Source: Rhodococcus globerulus NBRC 14531
GTDB taxonomy: Bacteria; Actinomycetota; Actinomycetes; Mycobacteriales; Mycobacteriaceae
Length of the DNA: 64,000 nucleotides
Assembly: GCF_001894805.1 (NCBI RefSeq)
Contig: NZ_BCWX01000010.1
Coordinates: forward strand, 62,001-126,000
Reading direction: 5' to 3'
Shown piece after piece: positions 45,163 through 54,306 of the stretch; the first letter of the stretch is position 1, and each line of letters begins with the position of its first letter. The position numbers were made by a program, and so were the translations under genes. Under the pieces are notes generated by a model. The model saw nothing but the letters and a program-made list of their open reading frames with translations. It was not told the DNA's origin and did not search any database.

Positions 45163-46521
45163 TCAGGACGCGTACTGTGCATCCGTTCGTGTCGCGGTCG
45201 ACGCGGGTGTCGACGTTCCCGAGTACCGGCGAACGATGATGTAGAGGCAGATCAGCCCGATCGCTCCGGCAGCGGCAAGGAATGAACCGACCTTCCACGC
45301 ATTGTCCGGATTACCGTTGATCAGCATCACCATGATCATCGGCGCAAAACCGCCGATGATGGCCGAGATCTGATAGCCGAGCGACGCTCCGGAGAATCGG
45401 ATCTCCGGCGGGAACAATTCTGCGAAGAGTGTTCCTTGAGTGCCGGTTTGGAGCGACATCGCAACGACGCCGACGATCACGGCCACTGCGAACGGCCAGA
45501 TCGTGTCCGGACTGGAGCCGCCGATCATCAGCCACATCGGAATGCCCCACAGCATCATCGCCGCGGTGCCGAGACCGAAGACGAGCTTGCGGCCGTACAG
45601 ATCGGAGAGGTAACCGGCCAGCGGGACCAGGGGAATCTGAATGGCGCAGGCAATCAGGATGTACGTCAATACCGTCGACCGCGGGATATCCAGATACGTC
45701 GTCGCGAACTGCACGGATCCGGTGATCATCGTGTAGAAGAAAATCACACCGATTGCATTGGCGCCTGCCGCGGCAAGAACCGTGCCCGGGTTCTTCTTGA
45801 GGACCTCGAGAATGGGGGACTTGCGGACAACCGGCGATTCTGCGAGCTTCTCGGCAATAGCCTTGAATTCAGGCGTCTCCTCGAGATAACGGTGAATGAG
45901 GAACGCGACCGGGAGCATCACCAAACTGATCCAGAACGGGATGCGCCAGCCCCAGGCGAGGAACGAATCCGCGGCGAGAGTGGCTGTAAGAATGAGGAAG
46001 ACGATATTTCCGAGCACGACGCCAATCGGAACGCCCAGTTGCGCAAAGCTTCCGAACAATCCACGACGGTCGGCTGGGGCGTTCTCGGTTGCCAGCAGCA
46101 CTGCGCCGCCCCACTGTGCGCCGACGGCCAAGCCCTGGCAGATTCGCAGAGTGACAAGGATAGCCGGGGCCAGCCAGATCACATTGGTGTTCGGGACGAA
46201 GCCGACCAGCGACGTGGCAATGGCCATCAGGACAACCGCGGCCACCAACACCGGCTTGCGGCCGTAGCGGTCACCAAAATGTCCCGCGAGCACGCCGCCG
46301 ATGGGGCGAGCGATGAAACCGACTGCAACGGTGGCAAACGAACTCATTGCTGCAACCACCTCGCTGTCGGTGGCGAAGAACGTCGAGTTGAACACGAGTG
46401 CCGCAGCAGTCGCGTAGATGAAGAAGTCGTACCACTCCAGGGAAGTGGAGATGGCCGCTGCGAAGGACGCGCGCCGGGACCTACCCTGGCGCTGCACCGC
46501 TGATTCGGTGTTGTTGGTCAT
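45163..46521 (-). CDS. MFS transporter, metabolite:H+ symporter type
   Basis: About 452 residues with 12 membrane segments. The loop 2-3 motif GHFGDRYGRKP and the N-terminal TSLEWYDFFIYATAA motif define the MHS/ProP/ShiA-like family that imports organic acids. Starts 25 nt after the acyl-CoA dehydrogenase gene on the same strand, so it probably brings in the acid degraded by the operon. GTG 46524 is an equal alternative start. Confidence 0.88.
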   Translation of the reverse strand: MTNNTESAVQRQGRSRRASFAAAISTSLEWYDFFIYATAAALVFNSTFFATDSEVVAAMSSFATVAVGFIARPIGGVLAGHFGDRYGRKPVLVAAVVLMAIATSLVGFVPNTNVIWLAPAILVTLRICQGLAVGAQWGGAVLLATENAPADRRGLFGSFAQLGVPIGVVLGNIVFLILTATLAADSFLAWGWRIPFWISLVMLPVAFLIHRYLEETPEFKAIAEKLAESPVVRKSPILEVLKKNPGTVLAAAGANAIGVIFFYTMITGSVQFATTYLDIPRSTVLTYILIACAIQIPLVPLAGYLSDLYGRKLVFGLGTAAMMLWGIPMWLMIGGSSPDTIWPFAVAVIVGVVAMSLQTGTQGTLFAELFPPEIRFSGASLGYQISAIIGGFAPMIMVMLINGNPDNAWKVGSFLAAAGAIGLICLYIIVRRYSGTSTPASTATRTDAQYAS

Positions 46522-46546
46522 CACGATTCACTCTCTGTGGGATCGT

Positions 46547-47773
46547 TCACTTGGGTTCGTTGAGGACTGGAGTTGCGGCGAATTCGGCGCGAGCGAGCGA
46601 GCGACGGTGGACTTCGTCCGGGCCGTCCGCGATCTGCAGGAACCGTGCCTGCGCATACAGGACCGGAAGAATGGTGTCCTGCGACAGCCCGGCGCCGCCG
46701 AACACCTGAATGGCGTTGTCGATGATGTCCTTGACTGTCAGTGGAACCAGAACTTTGGCCGCTGCAATGTCATGGCGCGCAGCCTTGTTCCCCTCGACGT
46801 CCATCCGCCAGGCGGCGCGCAGAACGAGCAACCGGGCGGCGTCGAGCTTGATCCTGGAATCAGCAAGGTTGGCCTGTACAACACCGAGATCGGCGAGGGG
46901 CGACCCGAAAGCGACTCTGGTCCTGGCACGTTCGGTGAGCAGTGCGATTGCGCGCTCTGCCATACCGATCAACCGCATGCAGTGATGAATGCGTCCTGGA
47001 CCCAAGCGTGCCTGAGCGACTGCAAAACCCCGACCGCGGGGACCGAGCAGGTTTTCCCTGGGGACACGAACACTGTCGAAGACGATTTCGCCGTGTCCAC
47101 CCTCGTGACGGTCGTCGAAGCCGAGAACCGTTGTGGAACGGACGATCTGCAGGCCGGGGGTGTCCATGGGTACCAGCACGATGCTGTGGCGGCTACCGAC
47201 CGGAGCATCGGAGTCGGTCACGCCCATGACCATCGCAACCTTGCAGTCTTCGCGAAGAGCGGCAGTGGACCACCACTTGCGTCCGGTCAGCACCCACTCG
47301 TCACCGTCCTCCGCGATATCGAGACACACGTTGTTTGCATCGGAACTCGCGACCTCGGGTTCGGTCATCGAGAAGCACGATCGGAAATCGCCGTCGAGAA
47401 GTGGGGTCAGCCACTCGGCCTTCTGCTGCTCGGTGCCGTAGAGATGGAGCAGTTCCATATTGCCGGTGTCCGGTGGATTGCAGTTGACGGCTTCGGGACC
47501 GATCAACGGACTCCAGCCCGTCAATTCCGCCAACGGTGCGTATTCGAGGTTGCTCAGGCCGGCGCCCTCGCGGGCCGGGAGGAAGAGGTTCCACAGGCCC
47601 GATTCCTTGGCCGTTGCCTTGAGTTCGGCCATGATCGGTGGTGCGCCCCAGTGGCTGGGGTCTGCCGCCAGTTGCTGCGCTGCAACGGCTTCGGCGGGTA
47701 GGACGTGCTCTTGCATGAAAGTCGTCAGCTTCTGTTGCAGCTCTTTGACTTTCGGACTGTATTCGAAATCCAC
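46547..47773 (-). CDS. Acyl-CoA dehydrogenase, ACAD10/11-like
   Basis: 408 residues. FAD/substrate motif CFSMTEPEVASSDA near 133-146, and the C-terminal QIADGPDEVHRRSLAR in which Asp takes the place of the usual catalytic Glu, as in ACAD10/11 and related bacterial FadE proteins. In mammals ACAD11 carries a fused phosphotransferase for 4-hydroxyacyl-CoA breakdown; here the same two activities are adjacent genes. GTG start, 38 nt after the kinase-like gene. Confidence 0.88.
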   Translation of the reverse strand: MDFEYSPKVKELQQKLTTFMQEHVLPAEAVAAQQLAADPSHWGAPPIMAELKATAKESGLWNLFLPAREGAGLSNLEYAPLAELTGWSPLIGPEAVNCNPPDTGNMELLHLYGTEQQKAEWLTPLLDGDFRSCFSMTEPEVASSDANNVCLDIAEDGDEWVLTGRKWWSTAALREDCKVAMVMGVTDSDAPVGSRHSIVLVPMDTPGLQIVRSTTVLGFDDRHEGGHGEIVFDSVRVPRENLLGPRGRGFAVAQARLGPGRIHHCMRLIGMAERAIALLTERARTRVAFGSPLADLGVVQANLADSRIKLDAARLLVLRAAWRMDVEGNKAARHDIAAAKVLVPLTVKDIIDNAIQVFGGAGLSQDTILPVLYAQARFLQIADGPDEVHRRSLARAEFAATPVLNEPK

Positions 47774-47811
47774 GTCGGTGGTTCCAATCTCGGGGCGCGT
47801 CGCACAAAAAT

Positions 47812-48891
47812 TCAGCGGCGCAGTTCGTGAACAGAGGAAGTGCGGGTCAGATCGAGCGCACGCTGTAGAAGCGGGCCGACCATGTCGGCGACGTCGTCGA
47901 ATCCTTCGCCGACAGTGTCGCCCTTGGCGTGTCTGGCATTGATGCCCTCGAGGATGACGGCAATCTTGAAGTCGGCGAACACCGTGTACCAGTCGATATC
48001 CGGCAGATCGATGTTACGGCGGTCGGCATATCGTTCGAGTAACGCAGCGCGACTGGGAAATCCGTCCAATCGAGCAAGTCCGCGAGTGATCGGGTTGTCG
48101 ACGGCTCCGGGTTGATCCCAGAAGCTGAGCATGATGCCGACGTCGGCGAGTGTGTCTCCGAGTGTTGCCATCTCCCAGTCCAGAAGGGCAACAATCTTTC
48201 CGGGATCGGAGCGGGAGTAGAGAACATTGTCGAGTTTGACGTCCCCGTGCACGATCCCGGGTAGGGATGTGGTGGGAACGGCACGGCGAAGTTTGTCGAG
48301 GAGTGCCGCGACCTCGGGGCGATCAGTGGTTCGAGAGGCGTCCCATTGCCTAGACCATCGGTCCAGTTGTCGCTCCAGGTATCCGTTGGTTCGCCCGAAA
48401 GTGTTGAGTCCCACTGAATCAGGATCGACAGAATGAAGATCGGCGAGGACATCGGCAAAGGCAAGTCCGGCGCGTTCTCGATCGGCCGGAGACAGGGCGG
48501 CGGCGGATTCCGGGGTGCCGATGGAATTGCCCTCTATCAGTTCCATCAGATAGAACGTCGCGCCGAGTACGTCTTCGTCCTCGCAGAGAAGGAACGCCTC
48601 AGGTACCGGCACCGACGTGGATGCGAGCGCGTCGATGACGGTGAATTCCCGAACCATGTCGTGAGCGCTCGGAAGTACGTGACCGAACGGCGGACGCCGT
48701 AATACCCAGGTGTTCGAGCCGTCTGCGACGCGGTAGGTGGGGTTGGATCGCCCGCCGCTGATGAGTGACGCCGTGATCTCTCCGTCGATCCCGCCAGCGA
48801 GATGTGTCGACAGGTACGTGGAGAGTGCGTCGAGGTCGAGTCCGGAGACGACGCGGCCTGCGTCGGACGTCGTCGATGATGCCGCGGACAT
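47812..48891 (-). CDS. APH-fold phosphotransferase (ACAD10/11 partner, FadE36-like)
   Basis: 359 residues of the aminoglycoside-phosphotransferase fold: GGRSNPTYRV near 49-58, catalytic loop GIVHGDVKLDNVLY and the Mg-binding ALLDWEMATLGD. Together with the next gene it reproduces the two halves of ACAD11, suggesting phosphorylation of a 4-hydroxyacyl-CoA before dehydration. ATG 48891 has AAGGAG 10 nt upstream. The promoter has a long palindrome at 48918-48943. Confidence 0.85.
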   Translation of the reverse strand: MSAASSTTSDAGRVVSGLDLDALSTYLSTHLAGGIDGEITASLISGGRSNPTYRVADGSNTWVLRRPPFGHVLPSAHDMVREFTVIDALASTSVPVPEAFLLCEDEDVLGATFYLMELIEGNSIGTPESAAALSPADRERAGLAFADVLADLHSVDPDSVGLNTFGRTNGYLERQLDRWSRQWDASRTTDRPEVAALLDKLRRAVPTTSLPGIVHGDVKLDNVLYSRSDPGKIVALLDWEMATLGDTLADVGIMLSFWDQPGAVDNPITRGLARLDGFPSRAALLERYADRRNIDLPDIDWYTVFADFKIAVILEGINARHAKGDTVGEGFDDVADMVGPLLQRALDLTRTSSVHELRR

Positions 48892-48917
48892 TCGATGCAC
48901 GCTCCTTTCGATGGAAA

Positions 48918-48943
48918 CACAGCCGAACGATCGTTCGGCTGTG
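48918..48943. promoter_or_regulatory. 26-bp perfect palindrome, CCGAACGATCGTTCGG core
   Basis: The perfectly symmetric segment is centred on CGATCG with the core CCGAACGATCGTTCGG at 48923-48938, just upstream of the phosphotransferase start. A shorter copy of the core (AACGATCGTT) lies at 49045-49054. The TetR gene further upstream on the same strand is the likeliest binder. Confidence 0.65.
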
Positions 48944-49151
48944 GATCATCATCAATGGAACGATCGACAAATGTCAACCATGAATAAATATCGAACTTCC
49001 TGCGAACATTGGTGCGGGAGCAACGATGATCGAACCGCTTGCCAAACGATCGTTCGCCTGACATTATGGGCATTTAGTGACGCAGGTCTCACGGATGGTG
49101 GAGGTGTGGATTCCGGTGAAACGCGTGCAAAGGAAGGATTGTTCGGGCCGG

Positions 49152-49739
49152 TCAGGCCGGTTCGACCATCGCAGTGGCCAAAGCGCAGTAGCGATCCGCG
49201 ATGTCCTGCGCGCTCAGGGGCCCGTCGGCACGCCACCATACGCAGACCTGCTGCCCCATATTGATGATGGCGCGAACGGCGTCTCGTGGGTATTCGGTGC
49301 GAAACGCGCCTTCTTCCACTCCGCGTTCGATGACATCCCGGAAGATGTTTTCCTGTTCGTCGCGCAGTGCGACTACCAGGCGGTGCCCCGGCTCGTCGAG
49401 ACTGCGCAGCTCGGTTGCTCCGACAAGAGCGTCTTCGCGCCGCGTCGTGTGGAACATGACCCAGGCGCGAACCAGCGCTTGCAGTTGGTCTTTCGGCTCT
49501 CCGCCCGAGCGGAGCAGCGCGCTACGCGTCATGCCGTGAGCGTCTCGCAGTGCCTGGAGCATTATTTCCTGCAGAATGTCCTGCTTGGATTTGAAGTGGT
49601 GATAGATGGATGCGACTGTCAGATCGGCGCCTGCAGCGATGTCGCGCATGGATGTGCCGTGGTAGCCGCGTTCGTTCATGTTTCGGACGGCGGAATCGAG
49701 AATGAGCTGCCGGACTGCGGCAGTTTTTGCCACGCTCAT
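49152..49739 (-). CDS. TetR-family regulator
   Basis: 195 residues. HTH MRDIAAGADLTVASIYHHFKSKQD near 31-54, and a ligand domain with WVMFHTTRREDALVG and a Trp pair near the C-terminus (CVWWRADG), typical of acyl-CoA-linked TetR proteins. ATG 49739 has GAGGAGAC upstream; the longer frame is not supported. Placed between the kinase-ACAD-MFS operon and a crotonase gene, both with CGATCG-type palindromes in their promoters. Confidence 0.87.
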   Translation of the reverse strand: MSVAKTAAVRQLILDSAVRNMNERGYHGTSMRDIAAGADLTVASIYHHFKSKQDILQEIMLQALRDAHGMTRSALLRSGGEPKDQLQALVRAWVMFHTTRREDALVGATELRSLDEPGHRLVVALRDEQENIFRDVIERGVEEGAFRTEYPRDAVRAIINMGQQVCVWWRADGPLSAQDIADRYCALATAMVEPA

Positions 49740-49796
49740 TTTTCTTGTCTCCTCGCGTTCTGCACGTCTTCCGGTATCCGGACACAGCGTAGTAGC

Positions 49797-49815
49797 CGAA
49801 CGATCACAACGTTCG
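49797..49815. promoter_or_regulatory. CGAACG-N7-CGTTCG inverted repeat upstream of tetR
   Basis: Six-base arms with a 7-nt spacer lie about 58 nt before the TetR start. The arm CCGAACG matches the half-site of the palindrome at 48918, so autoregulation is plausible despite the different spacing. Confidence 0.4.
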
Positions 49816-49865
49816 ACGGGCAGCAAATATCCGCCGTGAACTGTGAAGATCCACGTCCTGTGAAC

Positions 49866-49879
49866 TTATCGTTCGTTAA
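49866..49879. promoter_or_regulatory. TTAnCGnnCGnTAA palindrome before crotonase gene
   Basis: TTATCGTTCGTTAA ends 17 nt before the GTG at 49897. One of five sites with the same pattern in this region. Confidence 0.6.
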
Positions 49880-49896
49880 TAAGAGGAGAATTGCCT

Positions 49897-50763
49897 GTGC
49901 AGCACATATCGCTGACCGTGGACGATGGCATTGCCGTCATTACTCTCGATCGACCGGACAAGCTGAACGCCTTCACCACAATCATGGAAAACGAGCTGAT
50001 CGAGGCGTTCAACATCACCGATGCTGACGATTCCGTACGCGCCGTGATTCTGACCGGAGCAGGCCGAGCGTTCTGTGCCGGCGCCGATCTGTCCTCCGGG
50101 CCGGATACCTTCACCGAATGGAGCGCCGAGCAGAACGAAGCAGAGGAGAGTAGTGCCGGCGAACGGCGCGATGGCGGTGGTCGTGTGGTGTTACGGATGT
50201 TCGACTCGCTGAAGCCGATCATCGCGGCGATCAATGGTCCTGCGGTCGGCGTCGGTATCACCATGACTCTCGCAGCGGACTTCCGATTGGCGGCCGACGA
50301 CGCCCGGATGGGGTTCGTCTTCAATCGCCGAGGCCTTGTGCCCGAATCTTGTTCCTCATGGCTGCTGCCGAAGTTGGTTCCGCTGCAACGAGCGCTCGAC
50401 TGGATTTACTCCGGGCGCATCTTTCCGGCTACCGAAGCCCACGCCGCCGGATTGGTCTACCAGCTCTATTCTGCCGACGATCTGCTTGGCGAGGCTATTG
50501 CCCTCGCGCGCAGCCTTACTCGCCACAGCGCTCCGGTTTCTGTTGCTCTCTCGCGTCAGATGGTCTGGCGCCTGCTGGGCGCCCCACATCCCATGGTGGC
50601 GCATCGGATCGAGAGCATCGGGATCAACGCCAGAGGGGCGCAAGAGGACGTCCGGGAAGGCATCAGCGCCTTCCTCGGCAAGCGTGACGCGAACTTCCCG
50701 GATCGGTGCAGCGACGCGATGCCTGACCTGTTCTCGGAACATCTCCCGCGACCGCAGTGGTGA
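49897..50763 (+). CDS. Enoyl-CoA hydratase/isomerase-family protein
   Basis: 288 residues, crotonase fold. GAGRAFCAGADL and NGPAVGVGITM are the oxyanion loops; the first catalytic Glu is absent (ITMTLA) and the second position has RGLVPESCSS with Glu. There is a longer insert after the first loop (TEWSAEQNEAEESSAGER) and an extended C-terminus. GTG 49897 lies 8 nt after GAGGAG, and a TTG at 49891 is too close. Operator overlaps its promoter region. Confidence 0.83.
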   Translation: MQHISLTVDDGIAVITLDRPDKLNAFTTIMENELIEAFNITDADDSVRAVILTGAGRAFCAGADLSSGPDTFTEWSAEQNEAEESSAGERRDGGGRVVLRMFDSLKPIIAAINGPAVGVGITMTLAADFRLAADDARMGFVFNRRGLVPESCSSWLLPKLVPLQRALDWIYSGRIFPATEAHAAGLVYQLYSADDLLGEAIALARSLTRHSAPVSVALSRQMVWRLLGAPHPMVAHRIESIGINARGAQEDVREGISAFLGKRDANFPDRCSDAMPDLFSEHLPRPQW

Positions 50764-50794
50764 TGGAACCACAGTGGTGACGGAAACCCGTACC

Positions 50795-50823
50795 CGCCAC
50801 CGGAATCGAGGATTCCGGTGGCG
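50795..50823. terminator. Hairpin between convergent crotonase genes
   Basis: CGCCACCGGAATC with its exact complement and a 3-nt loop, in the 73-nt gap. No T run follows on either side. Confidence 0.65.
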
Positions 50824-50836
50824 CATAGGGAACGGC

Positions 50837-51643
50837 TCAGCGGCCGGTCCAGACAGCCGGGCGCTTCTGTGCAAAGGCCAGCGGGCCTTCCTGTGCGTCG
50901 GCGCTGGTGAAGACCACCTTCATTGCAGCGGCGTTGGCTGCCCACACATCAGGCTCCCAATCCGATGCCGTTGCGGTTCGATGAATCATCGACTTCGACT
51001 CCCGTACCGACAGCGGCGCGTTTGCCGCAATCTGCTCCGCCAATTCGAGTGCAATGTCCAGTGCGGTTCCCGCCGTTGCCACGCGGTTGACCAAGCCGAG
51101 TTCCTTGCCCTGAGCGGCCGTGATCGGTTCGCCGGTCAACGCAATTTCGAGCGCCACCTTCCGAGGGACTTGTTGCTGCAGCCGGATCACACCTCCGGCA
51201 GCGGCGAACAATCCGCGCTTGACCTCGGGCAGACCGAGTTGTGCGTTCTCGTCGACCACCGCAAGGTCGCTCGCGAGCACCAGTTCGGTGCCACCGCCGA
51301 GCGCAAATCCGTTGACCGCGGCTATGGTCGGCTTGCTGATCCAGTGCTGTACGTAACCCGCGAAACCCCATTCGGGATGGCCGTCGGCGTCGGTGCTTAC
51401 TCCCGCCGACAGCGCTTTGAGGTCCGCGCCGGCGCAGAACGCGCGTCCGGAACCGGTGATCACGACGACGCGCACGTCGGCGTCGGCTTCGGCCTGTTCC
51501 AGCAGGGTGCCGACCGCGGTCGACAGAGCCGCGTTCACCGCGTTCAGGGCCCGCGGCCGATTCAGGGTGATGATCGCAACCTGCCCACGAACCTCGTACA
51601 GTGCTGCTGCTTCGGATGTCTGGTGCTCGGGCGTGATTGCCAT
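50837..51643 (-). CDS. Enoyl-CoA hydratase
   Basis: 268 residues. Both catalytic glutamates are present, in GGGTELVLASD and PEVKRGLFAA, and the oxyanion loops GSGRAFCAGADL and NGFALGGG are intact, so this is the one clear hydratase among the crotonases here. Would hydrate a trans-2-enoyl-CoA. An imperfect TTAnCGnnCGnTAA site lies about 28 nt upstream and is shared with the divergent oxidoreductase gene. Confidence 0.9.
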   Translation of the reverse strand: MAITPEHQTSEAAALYEVRGQVAIITLNRPRALNAVNAALSTAVGTLLEQAEADADVRVVVITGSGRAFCAGADLKALSAGVSTDADGHPEWGFAGYVQHWISKPTIAAVNGFALGGGTELVLASDLAVVDENAQLGLPEVKRGLFAAAGGVIRLQQQVPRKVALEIALTGEPITAAQGKELGLVNRVATAGTALDIALELAEQIAANAPLSVRESKSMIHRTATASDWEPDVWAANAAAMKVVFTSADAQEGPLAFAQKRPAVWTGR

Positions 51644-51670
51644 GGACTGCCTCTCGTCGTAAAGTCTTAC

Positions 51671-51684
51671 CTAGCGCTCGTTAA
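51671..51684. promoter_or_regulatory. TTAnCGnnCGnTAA-like palindrome in divergent promoter
   Basis: CTAGCGCTCGTTAA has one mismatch to the pattern. It lies between the enoyl-CoA hydratase (minus) and the quinone oxidoreductase (plus) and may serve both. Confidence 0.5.
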
Positions 51685-51743
51685 ACTGTTATCACGGGCG
51701 TGCCCGAACAGTCAAAGATGTCGAATCACCACGAGGAGCGCGA

Positions 51744-52712
51744 ATGCACGCAGTTCAGCTAGCCGAATTGATCGGGCCGGAAGGGTTGCGCTCGGTGGAT
51801 ATCGCCGAACCGACAGACCCGACGCGGGTAGTGGTGGATCTGCATGCCGCCGGAGTGTGTTTTCCGGATCTTCTGCAGACCACCGGCAGTTATCAGATGG
51901 CGCGTGACTTGCCATGTGTTCTCGGGTTGGAAGGCGCGGGCGTTGTTCGTAGTGTGCCGGCAGGGTCGGATCTGTCCCCGGGTGACCGCGTAGCCGTGTT
52001 GTCCACGGAGGACGGATCCTGGCAGCGTACTGTGGTCGTGAAGCCGTCCTCGGTCTTCCCGCTCCCTGATTCCGTTTCTCTCACAGCAGGATCCGGATTT
52101 CTGGTCAACTACCTGACTGTGCATTTCGCGCTCGACGAGCGAGCTCGGTATCGAGCTGGTGAGACGGTGTTGGTTCACGGCGCTGCTGGTGGAGTGGGTA
52201 TTGCCGCATTGCATGTCGCTGCCGCGCTCGGGCTCGAAACCATTGCGGTCGTGAGCACGCCGGAGAAGGCCGCACTGGCTGCCGAGTCGGGAGCATCGCA
52301 TGTCGTCTTGGTTGACGGCTGGAAAGATCAAGTTCGCGAGATCACGAACGGTCGCGGCGTCGATATCATTCTCGACCCCGTCGGTGGTGATCGTTTCACG
52401 GACAGCTTGCGCAGTCTCGCTCCCAACGGTCGCCTGATCGTCTTGGGCTTCACTGGCGGTGAGATACCGACTGTCAAGGTCAATCGACTTCTGCTGAACA
52501 ATATTTCGGTGATGGGCGCCGGATGGGGTGAGTATCTGCGAACCGATCCCGGATACCTTGCCCGTCAATGGAATGTGCTTTACCCTTTGCTCGAGTCCGG
52601 AGTTCTGCGAGTGCCCGAACCGACTCTCTATCCGTCAGATCGTGCCGTGGATGCGTTGACATCCCTGAAAGACCGGTCTGCTGTCGGAAAAGTGGCTCTG
52701 TCCTTCGAATGA
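51744..52712 (+). CDS. Zinc-independent NADPH:quinone oxidoreductase (MDR family)
   Basis: 322 residues. GAGVVRSV and VLVHGAAGGVGIAALHVA give the nucleotide-binding region; structural and catalytic zinc Cys are missing. Members reduce quinones or enoyl-CoA-type double bonds. GAGGAGCG precedes the ATG. It heads a plus-strand operon with an acyl-CoA synthetase (46 nt later) and a racemase-like CoA enzyme. Confidence 0.87.
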   Translation: MHAVQLAELIGPEGLRSVDIAEPTDPTRVVVDLHAAGVCFPDLLQTTGSYQMARDLPCVLGLEGAGVVRSVPAGSDLSPGDRVAVLSTEDGSWQRTVVVKPSSVFPLPDSVSLTAGSGFLVNYLTVHFALDERARYRAGETVLVHGAAGGVGIAALHVAAALGLETIAVVSTPEKAALAAESGASHVVLVDGWKDQVREITNGRGVDIILDPVGGDRFTDSLRSLAPNGRLIVLGFTGGEIPTVKVNRLLLNNISVMGAGWGEYLRTDPGYLARQWNVLYPLLESGVLRVPEPTLYPSDRAVDALTSLKDRSAVGKVALSFE

Positions 52713-52758
52713 GCTGGAACCATTCATCTTTCGTGAACGAAACCTTGGAGTGAAAACC

Positions 52759-54306
52759 ATGTACCCCGGAGCCTATGTCGCAACAACCCCGGACAAAGCT
52801 GCTGTCATCGTCGCGGAGACCGGTGCGGTGGTGACGTTTGCGGAGTTGGAAACGAATTCGATTCGCATCGCGCGTGTTCTGCACGAATTGGGTTTGCGCC
52901 GCGGCGACAATCTGGCGGTACTCGCGACCAACAACATTCAAGTTTTCGACATCTACTGGGCCGCCATGCGGTCGGGTGTTTATCTCACGATGGTGAACTG
53001 GCATTTGACCGCTCCCGAGGGTGCCTACATTGTCGAGGATTGTGACGCCAAGATTGTCATCGTCGATTCAGCGCTACCCGAATTGGCGGGAACATTGGCC
53101 GATCTCATTCCGGCGAATGTGATTCGGTTGTCCTTCGGCGGCGAGCTCGAGGGATATGCCTCGCTCGACGCGGCGGCGGCGCTCGAGTCCGATGTGCCGT
53201 TGCCGGATCAGCCTCGTGGTGCCGACATGTTGTACTCGTCGGGAACGACCGGTCGGCCCAAGGGGATCAAGCCGGCGTTGCCTGATCGTCAGATTCAGGA
53301 TGCCGGTGATCAGATGACGGTGATGAATCAGACTGCTTGGGGCGTTACGGATTCCGACGTCTATCTTTCGCCGGCTCCGCTGTATCACGCTGCGCCGCTT
53401 CGTACCTGTGCATCGGTACAGGCATTGGGCGGAACCGTCGTGGTGATGAACAGGTTCAATGAAGAGAAGGCACTCGAGTACATCGAGAAGTACCGCGTGA
53501 CGTACAGCCAGTGGGTTCCGACGATGTTTGTTCGGATGCTCAAACTTCCACAGGAAACGCGAGAGCGTTACGACATTTCGTCGTTGCGTCTGGCGGTGCA
53601 TGCTGCGGCGCCGTGCCCGGTTGACGTGAAGCGTCGGATGATCGAGTGGTGGGGCCCGATTCTCGACGAGTACTACTCGTCGACGGAGTTGAACGGTATG
53701 ACTATCGTCCATTCCGACGAATGGTTGCGTAAACCGGGAACGGTGGGCCAGGCGGCCTTGGGTGTTCTGCATATCTGCGGCGAGAACGGTGAGGATCTGC
53801 CTGTGGGAGAGGTGGGCACCCTGTACTTCGAACGTGATGCACTTCCATTCAACTACCACAACGCACCTGAAAAGACCCGGGAGGCACAGCATCCCGAACA
53901 TCCGACATGGACAACGACGGGTGATGTCGGATATGTCGACGAGGACGGCTATCTGTTCCTGACTGATCGTAAGTCGTTCATGATCATCTCCGGTGGTGTG
54001 AACATCTATCCGCAGGAAATCGAGAACGCGCTGATCGAACATCCGTCGGTGTTGGATGCGGCAGTGATCGGTGTTCCCGACGACGAGATGGGCGAGATCG
54101 TGATGGCAGTTGTGGAGCCTGTTCCCGGTCTGGAAGCAGATGATGCGCTTCGCGACGAATTGCTCGATCATCTGCGGGGGCAGATTGCGAAGTACAAGCT
54201 GCCGAAGCGGCTCGTGTTCAGCACCGATCTTCCGCGCACCCCTACCGGAAAACTTGTCAAAGGCACACTGCGTGCTCGTTATTCAGACAATGCCGGCGCA
54301 CGATGA
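52759..54306 (+). CDS. Acyl-CoA synthetase (ANL superfamily)
   Basis: 515 residues. P-loop [11 protein letters not shown] near 158-168, YYSSTELNG in place of the usual YGxTE motif, [13 protein letters not shown] hinge and the catalytic Lys in [10 protein letters not shown]. Activates an unidentified acid. ATG 52759 has GGAG 8 nt upstream; GTG 52750 overlaps the ribosome-binding site. Its last 4 nt overlap the next gene (ATGA). Confidence 0.9.
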   Translation: MYPGAYVATTPDKAAVIVAETGAVVTFAELETNSIRIARVLHELGLRRGDNLAVLATNNIQVFDIYWAAMRSGVYLTMVNWHLTAPEGAYIVEDCDAKIVIVDSALPELAGTLADLIPANVIRLSFGGELEGYASLDAAAALESDVPLPDQPRGADMLYSSGTTGRPKGIKPALPDRQIQDAGDQMTVMNQTAWGVTDSDVYLSPAPLYHAAPLRTCASVQALGGTVVVMNRFNEEKALEYIEKYRVTYSQWVPTMFVRMLKLPQETRERYDISSLRLAVHAAAPCPVDVKRRMIEWWGPILDEYYSSTELNGMTIVHSDEWLRKPGTVGQAALGVLHICGENGEDLPVGEVGTLYFERDALPFNYHNAPEKTREAQHPEHPTWTTTGDVGYVDEDGYLFLTDRKSFMIISGGVNIYPQEIENALIEHPSVLDAAVIGVPDDEMGEIVMAVVEPVPGLEADDALRDELLDHLRGQIAKYKLPKRLVFSTDLPRTPTGKLVKGTLRARYSDNAGAR

